Of a stretch of DNA of 64,000 nt, positions 30,539 to 39,685 are shown one piece after another. How positions within the stretch are numbered: the first letter of the stretch is position 1; each line of letters starts with the position of its first letter. Source of the stretch: Alcanivorax quisquiliarum. Its GTDB lineage: Bacteria; Pseudomonadota; Gammaproteobacteria; Pseudomonadales; Alcanivoracaceae. The translations under genes and the position numbers were made by a program. The stretch is taken from NCBI RefSeq assembly GCF_023051175.1, contig NZ_JALKII010000001.1, positions 248,001 through 312,000 on the forward strand, written 5' to 3'. The notes under the pieces were generated by a model. It was given only the letters and a program-made list of their open reading frames with translations. It did not search any database and was not told the origin of the DNA.

Positions 30539-31489
30539 ATGTTGTACAACTTTGATATAGAAGGCGGGGTGCTGCGCGAGCGAGCGGAGCAAGCCAGTGA
30601 CGTCACGGCCCTGGAATCCGCCCGCTGGATCGATCTCGTGGCCCCGGACGAACAGGAGCTGGCGCTGTTGAATTCGATGCATGGCGGCTGGCTGCCGGAT
30701 ATCGAGGACGTCGAAGAAATCGAGGCTTCGGCACGCTTCTTCGTTGATGAGCAGGGCATCCACGTGCACTCGCTGTTCCTGTATCAGAGCGAGGGCCGCC
30801 ACCGCACCACCACGGTGGCCTTTGTGCTCTCCAGCGATCAGCTGGTAACGGTACGCGACAATGAAATCGCCGATTTCCGGTTGATGCGCATGCGCGCCCG
30901 CCGTGGCTGGGTGAAGGTGGACGATCCTTTCGACATTCTGCTCCGCGTACTGGAGCAGAAAGTCGAGAACATGGCGGACAATCTCGAAAATATCCATCGC
31001 CAGCTGGAAAACGTCAGCCAGATGGTGCTTGAGGATGAAACCTCACAAATGGAAGAGGCCATCGACCGGCTGGCCAAACTGGAAGATAACAACGGGAAAA
31101 CCCGCCTGTGCCTGATGGATACCCAGCGCTCGATCTCCTTCTTGCAACGCCACTTGCGCAATGACGTTGAGCGGCGCGCCACTTGCCTGGAAATGCAGCA
31201 CGACCTCGAAACGCTGATGACGCATACCAATTTTCTGTTCGAAAAAATCAACTTCCTGATGGATACTGCGCAAGGCTTCATCAATATCGAACAGTCTCAG
31301 ATCATCAAGACGTTCTCGATTGCTGCGGTGGTATTTCTGCCGCCGACCATGGTGGCCAGTGTCTACGGCATGAATTTCCGGCTGATGCCGGAGCTGGACT
31401 GGGCGCTGGGGTATCCGTTTGCGTTGCTGCTGATGTTCTTGTCGGGGTTGGCGCCGTTTCTCTACTTCAAGTACAAGGGCTGGCTCTAG
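30539..31489 (+). CDS. corA: CorA-family magnesium/divalent cation transporter
   Basis: 316-residue channel subunit; CorA forms pentamers that admit Mg2+, Co2+ and Ni2+. A long acidic and coiled-coil cytoplasmic N-terminal part is followed by two C-terminal membrane helices with the selectivity motif YGMNF between them (near residue 280) and a basic tail KYKGWL. The two-helix topology and the GMN motif make the call secure. The last codons lie in a terminator hairpin. Confidence 0.95.
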   Translation: MLYNFDIEGGVLRERAEQASDVTALESARWIDLVAPDEQELALLNSMHGGWLPDIEDVEEIEASARFFVDEQGIHVHSLFLYQSEGRHRTTTVAFVLSSDQLVTVRDNEIADFRLMRMRARRGWVKVDDPFDILLRVLEQKVENMADNLENIHRQLENVSQMVLEDETSQMEEAIDRLAKLEDNNGKTRLCLMDTQRSISFLQRHLRNDVERRATCLEMQHDLETLMTHTNFLFEKINFLMDTAQGFINIEQSQIIKTFSIAAVVFLPPTMVASVYGMNFRLMPELDWALGYPFALLLMFLSGLAPFLYFKYKGWL

Positions 31490-31499
31490 GCCAGCCCTT
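31475..31499. terminator. Hairpin embedded in the corA stop region
   Basis: AAGGGCTGGC (31475-31484) pairs perfectly with GCCAGCCCTT (31490-31499) around TCTAG, which contains the corA stop. A-rich bases at the left give a T-like tail for the minus strand only. It lies between the convergent corA and metallo-hydrolase genes and can stop transcription from either side. Confidence 0.6.
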
Positions 31500-31509
31500 G
31501 CTGCACAGA

Positions 31510-32358
31510 TCAGCCCGGCACCACCAGCGACCAGCGCTCGTCGGCATCACACGCTGCCCGGTGCTCCTGCTCAAGCTTGATCAGATGCGCCAGCAGCGAC
31601 ATCGATGCCACACCGTGCAAGAACACCGGCACGTCATCGTAAACACTGGCGACCAGATCACTGACCGGGCGGCCGGGATGCAGCGATAGCGAACGGAGCA
31701 CCTTTTCTTCACGGCGCAAGCGATGAGCAATCGTGTGGGCAATGTAGTCCATCGGCTCGCGGATCAGATCGCCGTGACCGGGCGCCATCAGCCGCACCGG
31801 CTCGCTCTGTAGCCGGCGCAGGGAATCCAGATAAGCCCCCATGGAGCCTGATGGCGGAGCGATAACCACTGTCGATCCCTGGATCAGGTGATCGCCGCTG
31901 AAGAGCAGGCCGGTGCCTTCGATCAGATAACAAAAATGGTTGGAAACATGTCCCGGCGTGGCGATGACGCGCAAGGTATCGCCTTGCGCCAGCGGCAGGG
32001 TGTCGCCATCCTTCAATATCTGATCCGGCTGCCAGCTTTCATCCTGCAAGCCATCATCTGGCGGCAATGGGCCCAGCCTGCGGGCGGAAGGAAACAGCGC
32101 TGCGCAGGGTGAATGATCACGATGGGTGTGCGTGACTACAATTTGCGTAATCGGCAGCCCGATGCTTTCTGCGCCCGCCTGGAGCTGTGCTGCATGGCGC
32201 TCATCGCTGGGGCCCGGATCCAGCAGGATCAGCCCGTCATCGGTGGCCAGCAGATAGCTGTTCGTGCCGGGGCCAGTCATCATGCCGGGGTTTTGCGCCA
32301 GTACGCGCCATACGCCAGGTGCGATAATGGTCAGCTGGCCGGGGATCAGACTGCTCAT
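31510..32358 (-). CDS. Metallo-beta-lactamase-fold hydrolase (LACTB2-like)
   Basis: 282-residue soluble MBL-fold enzyme. The start at 32358 gives MSSLIPGQL and removes a 30-codon non-conserved extension. Metal ligands are THTHRDH (His77, His79, Asp81, His82), ATPGHVSNH near 135, SGDHL near 155 and a late APGHGD. The C-terminal helical part (HRLRREEKVLRSL) resembles LACTB2-type hydrolases, some of which act on RNA or on acyl thioesters. The substrate is not known. Confidence 0.87.
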   Translation of the reverse strand: MSSLIPGQLTIIAPGVWRVLAQNPGMMTGPGTNSYLLATDDGLILLDPGPSDERHAAQLQAGAESIGLPITQIVVTHTHRDHSPCAALFPSARRLGPLPPDDGLQDESWQPDQILKDGDTLPLAQGDTLRVIATPGHVSNHFCYLIEGTGLLFSGDHLIQGSTVVIAPPSGSMGAYLDSLRRLQSEPVRLMAPGHGDLIREPMDYIAHTIAHRLRREEKVLRSLSLHPGRPVSDLVASVYDDVPVFLHGVASMSLLAHLIKLEQEHRAACDADERWSLVVPG

Positions 32359-32499
32359 AGACTGCTCGCGCTGTTTCAGGACGGCGGCATTGTGACCCTT
32401 TCGCCCGCCAGGGGCAAAACTTCCTGCTACAGGCGCCGGGCAGAGCACGGCACAGCCCCGTACCGAAATGGCGCCAACCTTGGCAGGGCAGCCGACAGA

Positions 32500-33015
32500 T
32501 CAGGAACCCGTGCGCCCGGCGCTCGCATAACCACTGGCCGACAACACTTCGATACGCCAGCGGCGCTGCTGCTTTGCATCGGCCTGTGGATCAGCCAGCA
32601 GGCTGGCCGGCAACCGCACGATCTGCGAATAAGGGTAGCTGCCACCGATTGGCACATGCTGGCGCACGATAAAGCTCGCCTCGCCGATTTGGCTGCACTC
32701 CGGCGTGCATTCTTCCAGCACAGCACGGCCTTGCAGCAGTGCCAGCGGCAGCGAGCTGCGATTGAACACCCGGCCGCTGAGCCGGATGCCGGTTTCCGTA
32801 GCGCGTGCCTGGCTCACCGACACCTCGATTTCCGCCGGCTCGACCGGCACCATGCCCTGTTCCGCCGAGTGCCAGTAGCCGACGCCGAACAATGTCGCAC
32901 CAATTACCACCACCACAAGCACAAAGGCGAACAGGCGACGATCCACGCGCCAACTGCTCCAGAGCACGGTGGCTATGGCGATCAGCCCCGCACAAACCAG
33001 TAAAATCCGAAGCAT
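32500..33015 (-). CDS. Hypothetical protein with two membrane segments
   Basis: 171 residues; no family recognised. Two membrane helices (about 2-20 and 27-48) are followed by a beta-rich domain with ARATETGIRLSGRVFNRSSLPLA, the pattern of an immunoglobulin-like or FxLYD-type envelope domain, and a Cys pair (ECTPEC). The domain is probably periplasmic. It is divergent from yaaA, about 100 bp away. Confidence 0.72.
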   Translation of the reverse strand: MLRILLVCAGLIAIATVLWSSWRVDRRLFAFVLVVVVIGATLFGVGYWHSAEQGMVPVEPAEIEVSVSQARATETGIRLSGRVFNRSSLPLALLQGRAVLEECTPECSQIGEASFIVRQHVPIGGSYPYSQIVRLPASLLADPQADAKQQRRWRIEVLSASGYASAGRTGS

Positions 33016-33115
33016 ATTTGTACCCCTTGTGTCTGTTGCCCCTTGATAAGCCGTATCCGGGAGCCTCCGCGCGCGGCCTGCTATACTCCCACCTCAGTAT
33101 CGTAAGGGGTAGCTC

Positions 33116-33895
33116 ATGCTGATAGTAGTTTCGCCTGCCAAAACGCTGGATTATGAATCGCCACTGCCACCGCTGCGCCACACCAGGCCACGCATGCTGG
33201 CGCGTAGCGCCGAACTCGTGGAAGGCTTGCGCCAGTTGACGCCCGCAGACATCGGCACCTTGATGAAGGTGAGCGATAAAATTGCCGGCCTGAACGCGGC
33301 CCGATTTGCTGAATGGCGTCCCGAGGCCAGCATGGACGATGCCCGCGCCGCAGTGTTCGCCTTCAAGGGGGATGTCTACACGGGCCTGGCCATTGAGCAA
33401 TTCGATGCCGAACAGCTCAAGACGGCGCAACAGCGCCTGCGGATTCTTTCCGGCCTCTATGGGTTGCTGCGCCCGCTGGATCTGATGCGCCCTTACCGGC
33501 TGGAAATGGGCACGCGTTTTGCCAATCGCGCGGGCAAGGATTTGTACGCGTTCTGGGGTGACGAAATCACCGAGCAACTCAATGCAGATCTGAAAGCCGC
33601 TGGCGCCGATGTGCTGGTCAATCTGGCGTCCAATGAATATTTCCGGGCGGTGCGCCCGGCCAAACTTCGCGCACGCATTATCACGCCGGTTTTTCATGAC
33701 GAGAAAAACGGGCAGTACAAGATCATCAGCTTTTATGCAAAGAAGGCGCGGGGCCTGATGGCAGCCTGGATACTGAAAAACGGCATTACCGAGCCGGAGG
33801 CGCTGCAAGACTTCGATGTGGCGGGCTATCGCTTCCACGCCGCAGGGTCAAACGCCGACACCTTGCTATTCAGGCGCAAAGAGTCGGCGCAATAA
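33116..33895 (+). CDS. yaaA: Peroxide stress protein YaaA
   Basis: 259-residue member of the YaaA (UPF0246) family, which lowers free iron and protects DNA during hydrogen peroxide stress in Escherichia coli. The start [18 protein letters not shown] is the family signature, with [16 protein letters not shown] and [13 protein letters not shown] further on. The length matches Escherichia coli YaaA almost exactly. Confidence 0.95.
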   Translation: MLIVVSPAKTLDYESPLPPLRHTRPRMLARSAELVEGLRQLTPADIGTLMKVSDKIAGLNAARFAEWRPEASMDDARAAVFAFKGDVYTGLAIEQFDAEQLKTAQQRLRILSGLYGLLRPLDLMRPYRLEMGTRFANRAGKDLYAFWGDEITEQLNADLKAAGADVLVNLASNEYFRAVRPAKLRARIITPVFHDEKNGQYKIISFYAKKARGLMAAWILKNGITEPEALQDFDVAGYRFHAAGSNADTLLFRRKESAQ

Positions 33896-33937
33896 GGCTC
33901 AATGGCAGGTCTTGATAACAAGTTTCGATTGTAAGCC

Positions 33938-34879
33938 TCAGTGGTCGCTGGATTGCCACGGCGTGACGAAATCCTGTTCCTTGACCACCAGGATATCGCC
34001 GCTGGCTTCCAGCACGATCTTTTCTGCCGTGCTGCCCAGCAGAAGGCGGCGCAGCGGGCCTCGATGCACACTGCCCAATACCAACAGCAGCGGCGCATGG
34101 CGACGCTGGTACTCCGCCAGAGCAGAAGCAGGGGAGCCTTCCAGCAACACATGCTGCCCACCGCCCAGCCCGGCCTGCTCGGCCAGTGCTTGCAGGCGGC
34201 TTTGGTAATAATCACGCAGGTTGCCGGAGGTATCCAGATAGGAGGGGATCGCTTCGCCGGCGATCAGGATCAGTGCTTCGTCAGGGTGTTCGATCACATG
34301 GGCGATCTTCAGATCACCATCAAGCAGATCACTCACCTCGCGGGCGGCACGCATGATGGCTGCGTTAAGCCCTTCCAGGCGACCTTCGTCGTGATCCGGG
34401 TCGACCGCCGCGAGCACCGGCACCTCGCCACTCCACGGGGTATCACCCACGCATAGCACAGGGCAGGGCGCATTACGCAGCAGGTGCCAGTGCCGGGGCG
34501 TCAGCAGTAACCGCGACAGCGCCGCCTGCTCACTCTCCGCATGGATCACGAGTAGCTGTGGCGCGATCTCCAGAATGCTTTCGCGCAGTGCGGCGCGATC
34601 ATCCTTGCCCCAGACAATACGGATATCCGCCCCCGCCGCGTCATCCCCAAGCTCCTCAAGCAACGCTTCGATGCGCGCCTGCCAGCCATGCTCCACCGAT
34701 GTACGCGCCTGAATGAGCTTGCCCTGATCGTTGCCCGTGGCACGCACCAGCGGCGCGGAGTAACTGTTGACAAATACCGTTACCGGCGCGTTCATGGCAC
34801 GCGCAAGCTGCACGCCCTTGGTCAGCGCCGGCTGCGCCACGGTGAGCTGATGATCCAGCACTACCAATACAGGCTGCAT
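33938..34879 (-). CDS. uspE: Tandem universal stress protein (UspE-like)
   Basis: 313 residues made of two Usp domains (about 1-145 and 160-310). The second has the nucleotide-loop form GSVHRGPLRRLLLGSTAEKI. In pseudomonads and Escherichia coli uspE lies beside fnr/anr and serves anaerobic and stationary-phase survival. Here it follows anr by three bases and is the last gene of hemN-anr-uspE, so it should follow oxygen control. Confidence 0.9.
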   Translation of the reverse strand: MQPVLVVLDHQLTVAQPALTKGVQLARAMNAPVTVFVNSYSAPLVRATGNDQGKLIQARTSVEHGWQARIEALLEELGDDAAGADIRIVWGKDDRAALRESILEIAPQLLVIHAESEQAALSRLLLTPRHWHLLRNAPCPVLCVGDTPWSGEVPVLAAVDPDHDEGRLEGLNAAIMRAAREVSDLLDGDLKIAHVIEHPDEALILIAGEAIPSYLDTSGNLRDYYQSRLQALAEQAGLGGGQHVLLEGSPASALAEYQRRHAPLLLVLGSVHRGPLRRLLLGSTAEKIVLEASGDILVVKEQDFVTPWQSSDH

Positions 34880-34882
34880 ACA

Positions 34883-35641
34883 CTAATCCTTGATGATCTG
34901 TAGGCGGCTGTCGCCGCAGAGGCGTTCGCTATCGAGTATCTCGATCTCCCGCCCTTGCACCCGGATCAGCCCCTGCTGCTGGAAGCGCGTAAAAATACGG
35001 CTTACGGTTTCCACCGCCAAACCCAGATAGTTGCCAATATCGTAACGCGACATCGGCAGCCGGAACAGCCGGCTGGACAGCCCGCGACGCTCCTGCCGTG
35101 CCGCCATGGTGGTGAACAGGGCAGCGATGCGGTCATCAGCGGATTTCTTGCTCAGCAGCATCAGCAGCGCACGGTCTTCCTGGATTTCGCGGCTCATCAG
35201 GCTGAAGAAATGATGCTGCAAACTGGGGATCTTGATCGAGAGCTTTTCCAGATGCGCGAACGGGATCTCGCACACTGTCGATGTTTCAAGCGCCTTGGCT
35301 GAGGAGATATGGTACGCCGTGCTGATGCCATCCATGCCGACAATCTCGCCGGGCAGATAAAAGCCGGTCACCTGCTCGTCACCGTCTTCGGACATGGCAT
35401 AGGTTTTCAATGCCCCACTGCGCACCGCATACACGGCTTCAAACGAATCCGCTGCGCGGTAGAGATGCTCGCCGCGCTTGAGCGCGCGGCCGCGCCGGAT
35501 AATACGGTCAAGCTCATCCAGCTGCTCGGGCTCGACCGCCAGCGGCAGGCAGATCTGGCTGAGGCTGCAATCATTACAGGATACTCGGGCGGCCAAGGGA
35601 ATCTCCCGTGATGGTGGCGTGATCGCCATGCGGACGTTCAT
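34883..35641 (-). CDS. anr: Oxygen-sensing transcription regulator Anr/Fnr
   Basis: CRP/FNR-family regulator of 252 residues that activates low-oxygen genes when it holds a [4Fe-4S] cluster. Cluster ligands are Cys22, Cys25, Cys31 and Cys124. The cAMP-like beta-roll covers about 40-150 and the dimer helix about 150-175. The helix-turn-helix has ETVSRIF, with the Glu/Ser/Arg that read TTGAT half-sites. It is the second gene of hemN-anr-uspE, 29 bp after hemN; the FNR box in front of hemN suggests autoregulation. Confidence 0.96.
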   Translation of the reverse strand: MNVRMAITPPSREIPLAARVSCNDCSLSQICLPLAVEPEQLDELDRIIRRGRALKRGEHLYRAADSFEAVYAVRSGALKTYAMSEDGDEQVTGFYLPGEIVGMDGISTAYHISSAKALETSTVCEIPFAHLEKLSIKIPSLQHHFFSLMSREIQEDRALLMLLSKKSADDRIAALFTTMAARQERRGLSSRLFRLPMSRYDIGNYLGLAVETVSRIFTRFQQQGLIRVQGREIEILDSERLCGDSRLQIIKD

Positions 35642-35670
35642 TTAACGGCTCCTGTGATCATCCCGCCCGG

Positions 35671-37044
35671 TCAGATAATCCGACTGAAGCGGAGAGTTTC
35701 CGAGGGGCTGTGATAACGATCAAAACATACTGCGACAGCACGAGCGGCGAGGCGACCGGGTGCGGTCAGTTGCAGGGTACGGCCATCGAACTCCACCAGC
35801 CCGTCTCGCTCCAGCGGGGCCAAAGATGCCAGCTCCGCTGCGAAATAGCTTGCTGCGTCCACCTGCCAGCGCGCACCAAGCTCCTGCAAGTCCACCTTCA
35901 TGTGGCTCAGCAGTGCCATGATGACATTCCGTCGAATTTCGTCGTCCTGATCCAGCAGGTAACCTTGGGAAACCGGCATTTTCTGCCGCTGCACGGCCGT
36001 TTGCCAGCCCTCGATATGGCGGTGATTCTGGGCGTACAGCGCGCCGATCTGGCTGATTGCGGAGATACCCATGCCCAGCAGGTCGGCATCTCCGTGCAAG
36101 CTATAACCCTGGAAGTTACGGTGAAGGATACCATTTACCTGCGCTTTTGCCAGATCGTCGTCCGGCCGGGCGAAGTGATCCATGCCGATAAAGAGGTACC
36201 CGGCCTCGGCAAACATAGTCCCCGCACGAGAGAGCATACGTAGCTTTTCGGCCGGTGCCGGCAGCGCCGCTTCGGGTATCTGCCGCTGGATTTTGAACCG
36301 TGCAGGCAGATGCGCGTAGTTATATAGTGCAATCCGATCCGGTTGCAGCGCCAGCAGTTGTTCGATAGTTCTGGCCAGGCTGGATTCTGATTGCCAGGGC
36401 AGGCCATAGATCAGATCGACACTGATCGAGCGGAAGCCGAAATCGCGGCTGGCTTCGAACGCTTCACGCACCAGCTCATAGGGCTGCACGCGATTGACCG
36501 CTTGCTGCACCCGCGCATCAAGATCCTGCACGCCGAGACTGATGCGATTGAAACCGAGGCCGCGCAGCAGGCCGATCCGTGCCCGGCTGACGGTGCGCGG
36601 ATCAAGCTCGATACCGTAATCACCGCGATCATTATCGAGCAGCCGAAAATGGCGCCCTGTATGATGCATCAGGCGCGTCAGCTGACCATCGTCAAAAAAT
36701 GTCGGCGTACCACCACCCCAGTGAATTTGCACGACTGGCCGCTGAGCATCCACCAGCTCACTCTTCTGCGCCATCTCCGCCAGCAAAGTGTCCAGATAAG
36801 GCGCGCTGAGGCGTTTGTCGCCGGTGATGATGCGATTGCACGCGCAGTAGAAGCAGACATGCTCACAAAAAGGGAGGTGCATATAGAGCGACAGCGGCCG
36901 GCGAGCTTCGTTTCCGGCCCGCACCGCCGCCACATAATCGTCGTGGCCCACCTCCTCGTGAAAGCAGGTCGCGGCGGGGTAGGAGGTGTACCGAGGGCCC
37001 GGCCCACCATAACGTTGAATAATCTCGGTATCCCAGATGCTCAT
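35671..37044 (-). CDS. hemN: Oxygen-independent coproporphyrinogen III oxidase
   Basis: Radical SAM enzyme that converts coproporphyrinogen III to protoporphyrinogen IX without oxygen. The ATG at 37044 has GGAGG in place and gives 457 residues, the same as Escherichia coli HemN; the longer frame adds 25 residues without homology. The cluster motif is Cys60-x3-Cys64-x2-Cys67 (CEHVCFYC) followed by an extra Cys69. IHWGGGTPTFF and the C-terminal HemN domain follow. It is the first gene of the oxygen-responsive operon hemN-anr-uspE. Confidence 0.97.
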   Translation of the reverse strand: MSIWDTEIIQRYGGPGPRYTSYPAATCFHEEVGHDDYVAAVRAGNEARRPLSLYMHLPFCEHVCFYCACNRIITGDKRLSAPYLDTLLAEMAQKSELVDAQRPVVQIHWGGGTPTFFDDGQLTRLMHHTGRHFRLLDNDRGDYGIELDPRTVSRARIGLLRGLGFNRISLGVQDLDARVQQAVNRVQPYELVREAFEASRDFGFRSISVDLIYGLPWQSESSLARTIEQLLALQPDRIALYNYAHLPARFKIQRQIPEAALPAPAEKLRMLSRAGTMFAEAGYLFIGMDHFARPDDDLAKAQVNGILHRNFQGYSLHGDADLLGMGISAISQIGALYAQNHRHIEGWQTAVQRQKMPVSQGYLLDQDDEIRRNVIMALLSHMKVDLQELGARWQVDAASYFAAELASLAPLERDGLVEFDGRTLQLTAPGRLAARAVAVCFDRYHSPSETLRFSRII

Positions 37045-37093
37045 GCAGCCTCCACCAACATCGCCATATCTCCCGCTATCACAGCAAGCAGAC

Positions 37094-37135
37094 ATCATGG
37101 CATCCGGTGAAGGCTGCATATTTGATGCAAATCAA
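37094..37135 (-). promoter_or_regulatory. FNR/Anr-dependent promoter of hemN-anr-uspE
   Basis: TTGATGCAAATCAA at 37122-37135 is a perfect FNR box (TTGAT-N4-ATCAA). A minus-strand -10 hexamer CATGAT lies at 37094-37099. Taking transcription from about 37087, the box is centred at -41.5, the class II activation position, and no -35 is needed. The leader to the hemN ATG would be about 43 nt. Confidence 0.88.
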
Positions 37136-37222
37136 GAATGCAGACACCTATAAAAAACATTAACTTATACAGCTACCTCACTGTTATAAAAGGGGAAAAC
37201 ACCAATAAATGAGTAAGAATCC

Positions 37223-38194
37223 TCACGGCACCTCGCGGCTTGCGATGAATTCCCGCACCACTGCCACAGTCGCCGCAGCGTCCTCCTCCTGCGGCACGTG
37301 GCCCAACTCGGGGAACATGTGCAGCGTGCCGGCAGGCAAATCCCGCTCAAAACGCAACGCACTTTCCGGTGTAATCAGGCGATCCTGGCCCCCCCAGAGG
37401 ATCAACGCAGGCATCTGCAACGTCGCCAGGCGCTCGGCGGCATCCGAGCGCCCCCGTGCTTGCTGGAAGCGGGCGGACAACGCCGCACGGTTACCTTCGC
37501 GCAAGGTCAGCTCGTAATAGCGATCCACCAACTCCGGCGTCACCTTGCCGGGGTCTGCGTACACATTACGGACACTGGATTCGACCATCCCGCGTGGCAG
37601 TACCCGGTTCATCACTGGCGCCAGCGCCGGAATCTGAGCGATACGAAATCCGATCGGCATGGATTCTGTTTCGAACAGATAGCCCGCCGCATCCACCAAC
37701 ACCAGGGCGGGAACACGCTCCGGTGCCTCGTAAGCGACCTCCCAGGCCAGGTGGCCACCGAAGGAATTCCCGGCAATGATGGCTTGCGGGATATCCAGCG
37801 TATCCATCACCGCCAGCACGAAGCGAACGTAATGCTCAATGCTGTAATCACCAGCCGGGAAGGGCCCGGTCAGCCCAAAGCCCGGCAGATCAAAGCGCAC
37901 CACACGGCGCTCGGCCTGCAGCACCTCCGCCCAGCCACCCCAGGTATGGAGGCTATCCGAGGTGCCATGGAGCAGCACGATCGGCATTGCATCGGGATTG
38001 GCGCCGGCTGCCATTTCATCGCGCACATGCACCTGCATACCCATCACCTCAATGAACGTGGAGGGCGGGGCGGCCCAGCGCCCGGCCAGTTCCGAAACGG
38101 GCTTGTCCGGTGCCCAGTTGAGGCCGATATAAATGGCCACCGCCAGCACCAGTACCAGCACGGCACCCACGAGATACCTGATCACCTGAAACAT
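37223..38194 (-). CDS. Membrane-anchored alpha/beta hydrolase
   Basis: 323-residue hydrolase with an N-terminal membrane anchor (about 5-25). The ATG at 38194 follows AAGGAA; two earlier ATG codons are possible. Motifs are LLHGTSDSLHTWGG (oxyanion), the nucleophile Ser134 in GNSFGG, the acid in GGQDRLI and the base in ELGHVPQEE. The pattern resembles the epoxide hydrolase/haloalkane dehalogenase/esterase branch, but Ser rather than Asp as nucleophile points to an esterase or lipase. Confidence 0.86.
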   Translation of the reverse strand: MFQVIRYLVGAVLVLVLAVAIYIGLNWAPDKPVSELAGRWAAPPSTFIEVMGMQVHVRDEMAAGANPDAMPIVLLHGTSDSLHTWGGWAEVLQAERRVVRFDLPGFGLTGPFPAGDYSIEHYVRFVLAVMDTLDIPQAIIAGNSFGGHLAWEVAYEAPERVPALVLVDAAGYLFETESMPIGFRIAQIPALAPVMNRVLPRGMVESSVRNVYADPGKVTPELVDRYYELTLREGNRAALSARFQQARGRSDAAERLATLQMPALILWGGQDRLITPESALRFERDLPAGTLHMFPELGHVPQEEDAAATVAVVREFIASREVP

Positions 38195-38348
38195 ACGGAT
38201 TCCTTGCCCCATTTCTTGTCTGGAGGATGCTCCGCGCCGGCGCAACGCCGACGCGGAGGCGAGGGGGGCACAATACCGTTAAACTGGCTGAACTTGCCAT
38301 GCGCAGGGAGCCATAATGGCAGCCCTGTACCACCTCACGGAGCCGACC

Positions 38349-39395
38349 ATGACCACCAAAGCTTACGGCGCCCATGCCGCTGATCGTCCGCTGGAACCTC
38401 TGACCATAGAACGGCGCCAGCCGGGCCCCAACGATGTACAGATCGAGATTGCCTACTGCGGCGTCTGCCACTCGGATCTGCATCAGGTGCGCTCGGAATG
38501 GCCGGGCACCCTTTATCCTTGCGTGCCCGGCCATGAGATTGTGGGCCATGTGGCTGCGGTGGGCGATGCCGTGACCCGATTCAAGAGGGGCGATATCGTC
38601 GGTGTCGGCTGCATGGTGGATAGCTGCCGCACTTGCCCGGCCTGCGCCGAGGGGCTGGAGCAATACTGCGAGAGCGGCTTTGTCGCCACCTATAATGGCG
38701 CCACCGACGACCCGCCGGGGCATACGCTGGGCGGCTATGCGCAGCGTATCGTTGTCGACGAGCAGTTCGTGCTCCGCATCAGCCATCCGCAAGATCAACT
38801 CGCCGCCGTGGCGCCGCTGCTGTGCGCCGGCATCACCACTTACTCACCGCTGCGGCACTGGAGGGTAGGCCCGGGCCAGAAAGTCGGCATCGTCGGGATC
38901 GGCGGTCTGGGCCATATGGGCATCAAGCTTGCCCGCGCCATGGGCGCCACCACCGTGGCCATCACCAGCTCGGAGAACAAACGAGAGGCCGCCCGCGCCC
39001 TGGGCGCCGACGACGTTATCCTTTCCAGCAGCCGCGCCGAAATGGCGGCACACTCCGGCAGCTTCGATTTCATTCTCAATACGGTGGCCGCCAGCCATTC
39101 TCTGGATGCCTTGCTGAACCTGCTCAAGCGCGATGGCACCATGACCCTGGTCGGCGTGCCCGAGCATGCCCATCCGTCACCCAATATAGGCGCACTGATC
39201 TTTCGCCGCCGAGCGATTGCCGGGTCATTGATCGGTGGCATCCGCGAGACGCAGGAGATGCTGGATTTCTGCGCCGAGCACGGCATCGTCGCGGATATCG
39301 AAACCATCCCGATGCAGGATATCGAGACCGCTTACAGCCGAATGCAGCGCAACGATGTGAAGTACCGGTTCGTGATCGACTGCGCAACGCTCTGA
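38349..39395 (+). CDS. Zinc-dependent NAD(P) alcohol dehydrogenase (YahK-like)
   Basis: 348-residue medium-chain dehydrogenase that reduces aldehydes or oxidises primary alcohols. The ATG at 38349 follows CGGAG and begins MTTKAYGAHAAD, as in YahK/cinnamyl-alcohol dehydrogenase-type enzymes. Catalytic zinc ligands are Cys40 (CGVCHSDLH) and His62 (GHEIVGH); the structural zinc is held by the Cys cluster near 92-112. The Rossmann motif GIGGLGHMGIKLA is near 180. YahK-type enzymes usually prefer NADPH and aldehydes. Confidence 0.9.
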   Translation: MTTKAYGAHAADRPLEPLTIERRQPGPNDVQIEIAYCGVCHSDLHQVRSEWPGTLYPCVPGHEIVGHVAAVGDAVTRFKRGDIVGVGCMVDSCRTCPACAEGLEQYCESGFVATYNGATDDPPGHTLGGYAQRIVVDEQFVLRISHPQDQLAAVAPLLCAGITTYSPLRHWRVGPGQKVGIVGIGGLGHMGIKLARAMGATTVAITSSENKREAARALGADDVILSSSRAEMAAHSGSFDFILNTVAASHSLDALLNLLKRDGTMTLVGVPEHAHPSPNIGALIFRRRAIAGSLIGGIRETQEMLDFCAEHGIVADIETIPMQDIETAYSRMQRNDVKYRFVIDCATL

Positions 39396-39685
39396 AAGAC
39401 AGCTCTGGACACGCACGGGCCAGCCACGATGAAACCAGGGTCTGGCCCGGTAGCGGTGTGAATCAGCAAGCAAGATACAGCGAGTGAGACACGAGTGAGA
39501 GAAAAACAGCGCTCTAGTGGCCGTGCGACAGGAGCTTGAATGCCCTCTTGTCCCAACAGCGAACTTCGCATAATGGTTATTATGTTAAATAACGTACAGA
39601 AACAGTAACTACGTTAACGCCGACGCCCCCTCATTCTTCCTTCATTTCCGGTGCGATCTCGTCATCTCCCGGCAGGCAGCGCTCG
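39396..39685. other. 290 bp gene-free gap with an AT-rich dyad cluster
   Basis: No gene is supported between the convergent alcohol dehydrogenase and exporter genes. CGGGCCAG (39416-39423) can pair with CTGGCCCG (39442-39449). An AT-rich stretch at about 39561-39620, unlike the GC-rich surroundings, contains CATAATGGTTATTATG (39569-39584, a perfect dyad) and TAACGTA/TACGTTA (39590-39596 with 39610-39616). These look like binding sites or a small transcript promoter. Confidence 0.5.

Noticed and set aside
32591-33838. Open frame of 415 codons on the minus strand across yaaA and the hypothetical membrane gene
   Set aside because: It runs antisense through yaaA and out of frame through the hypothetical gene; both have better evidence.
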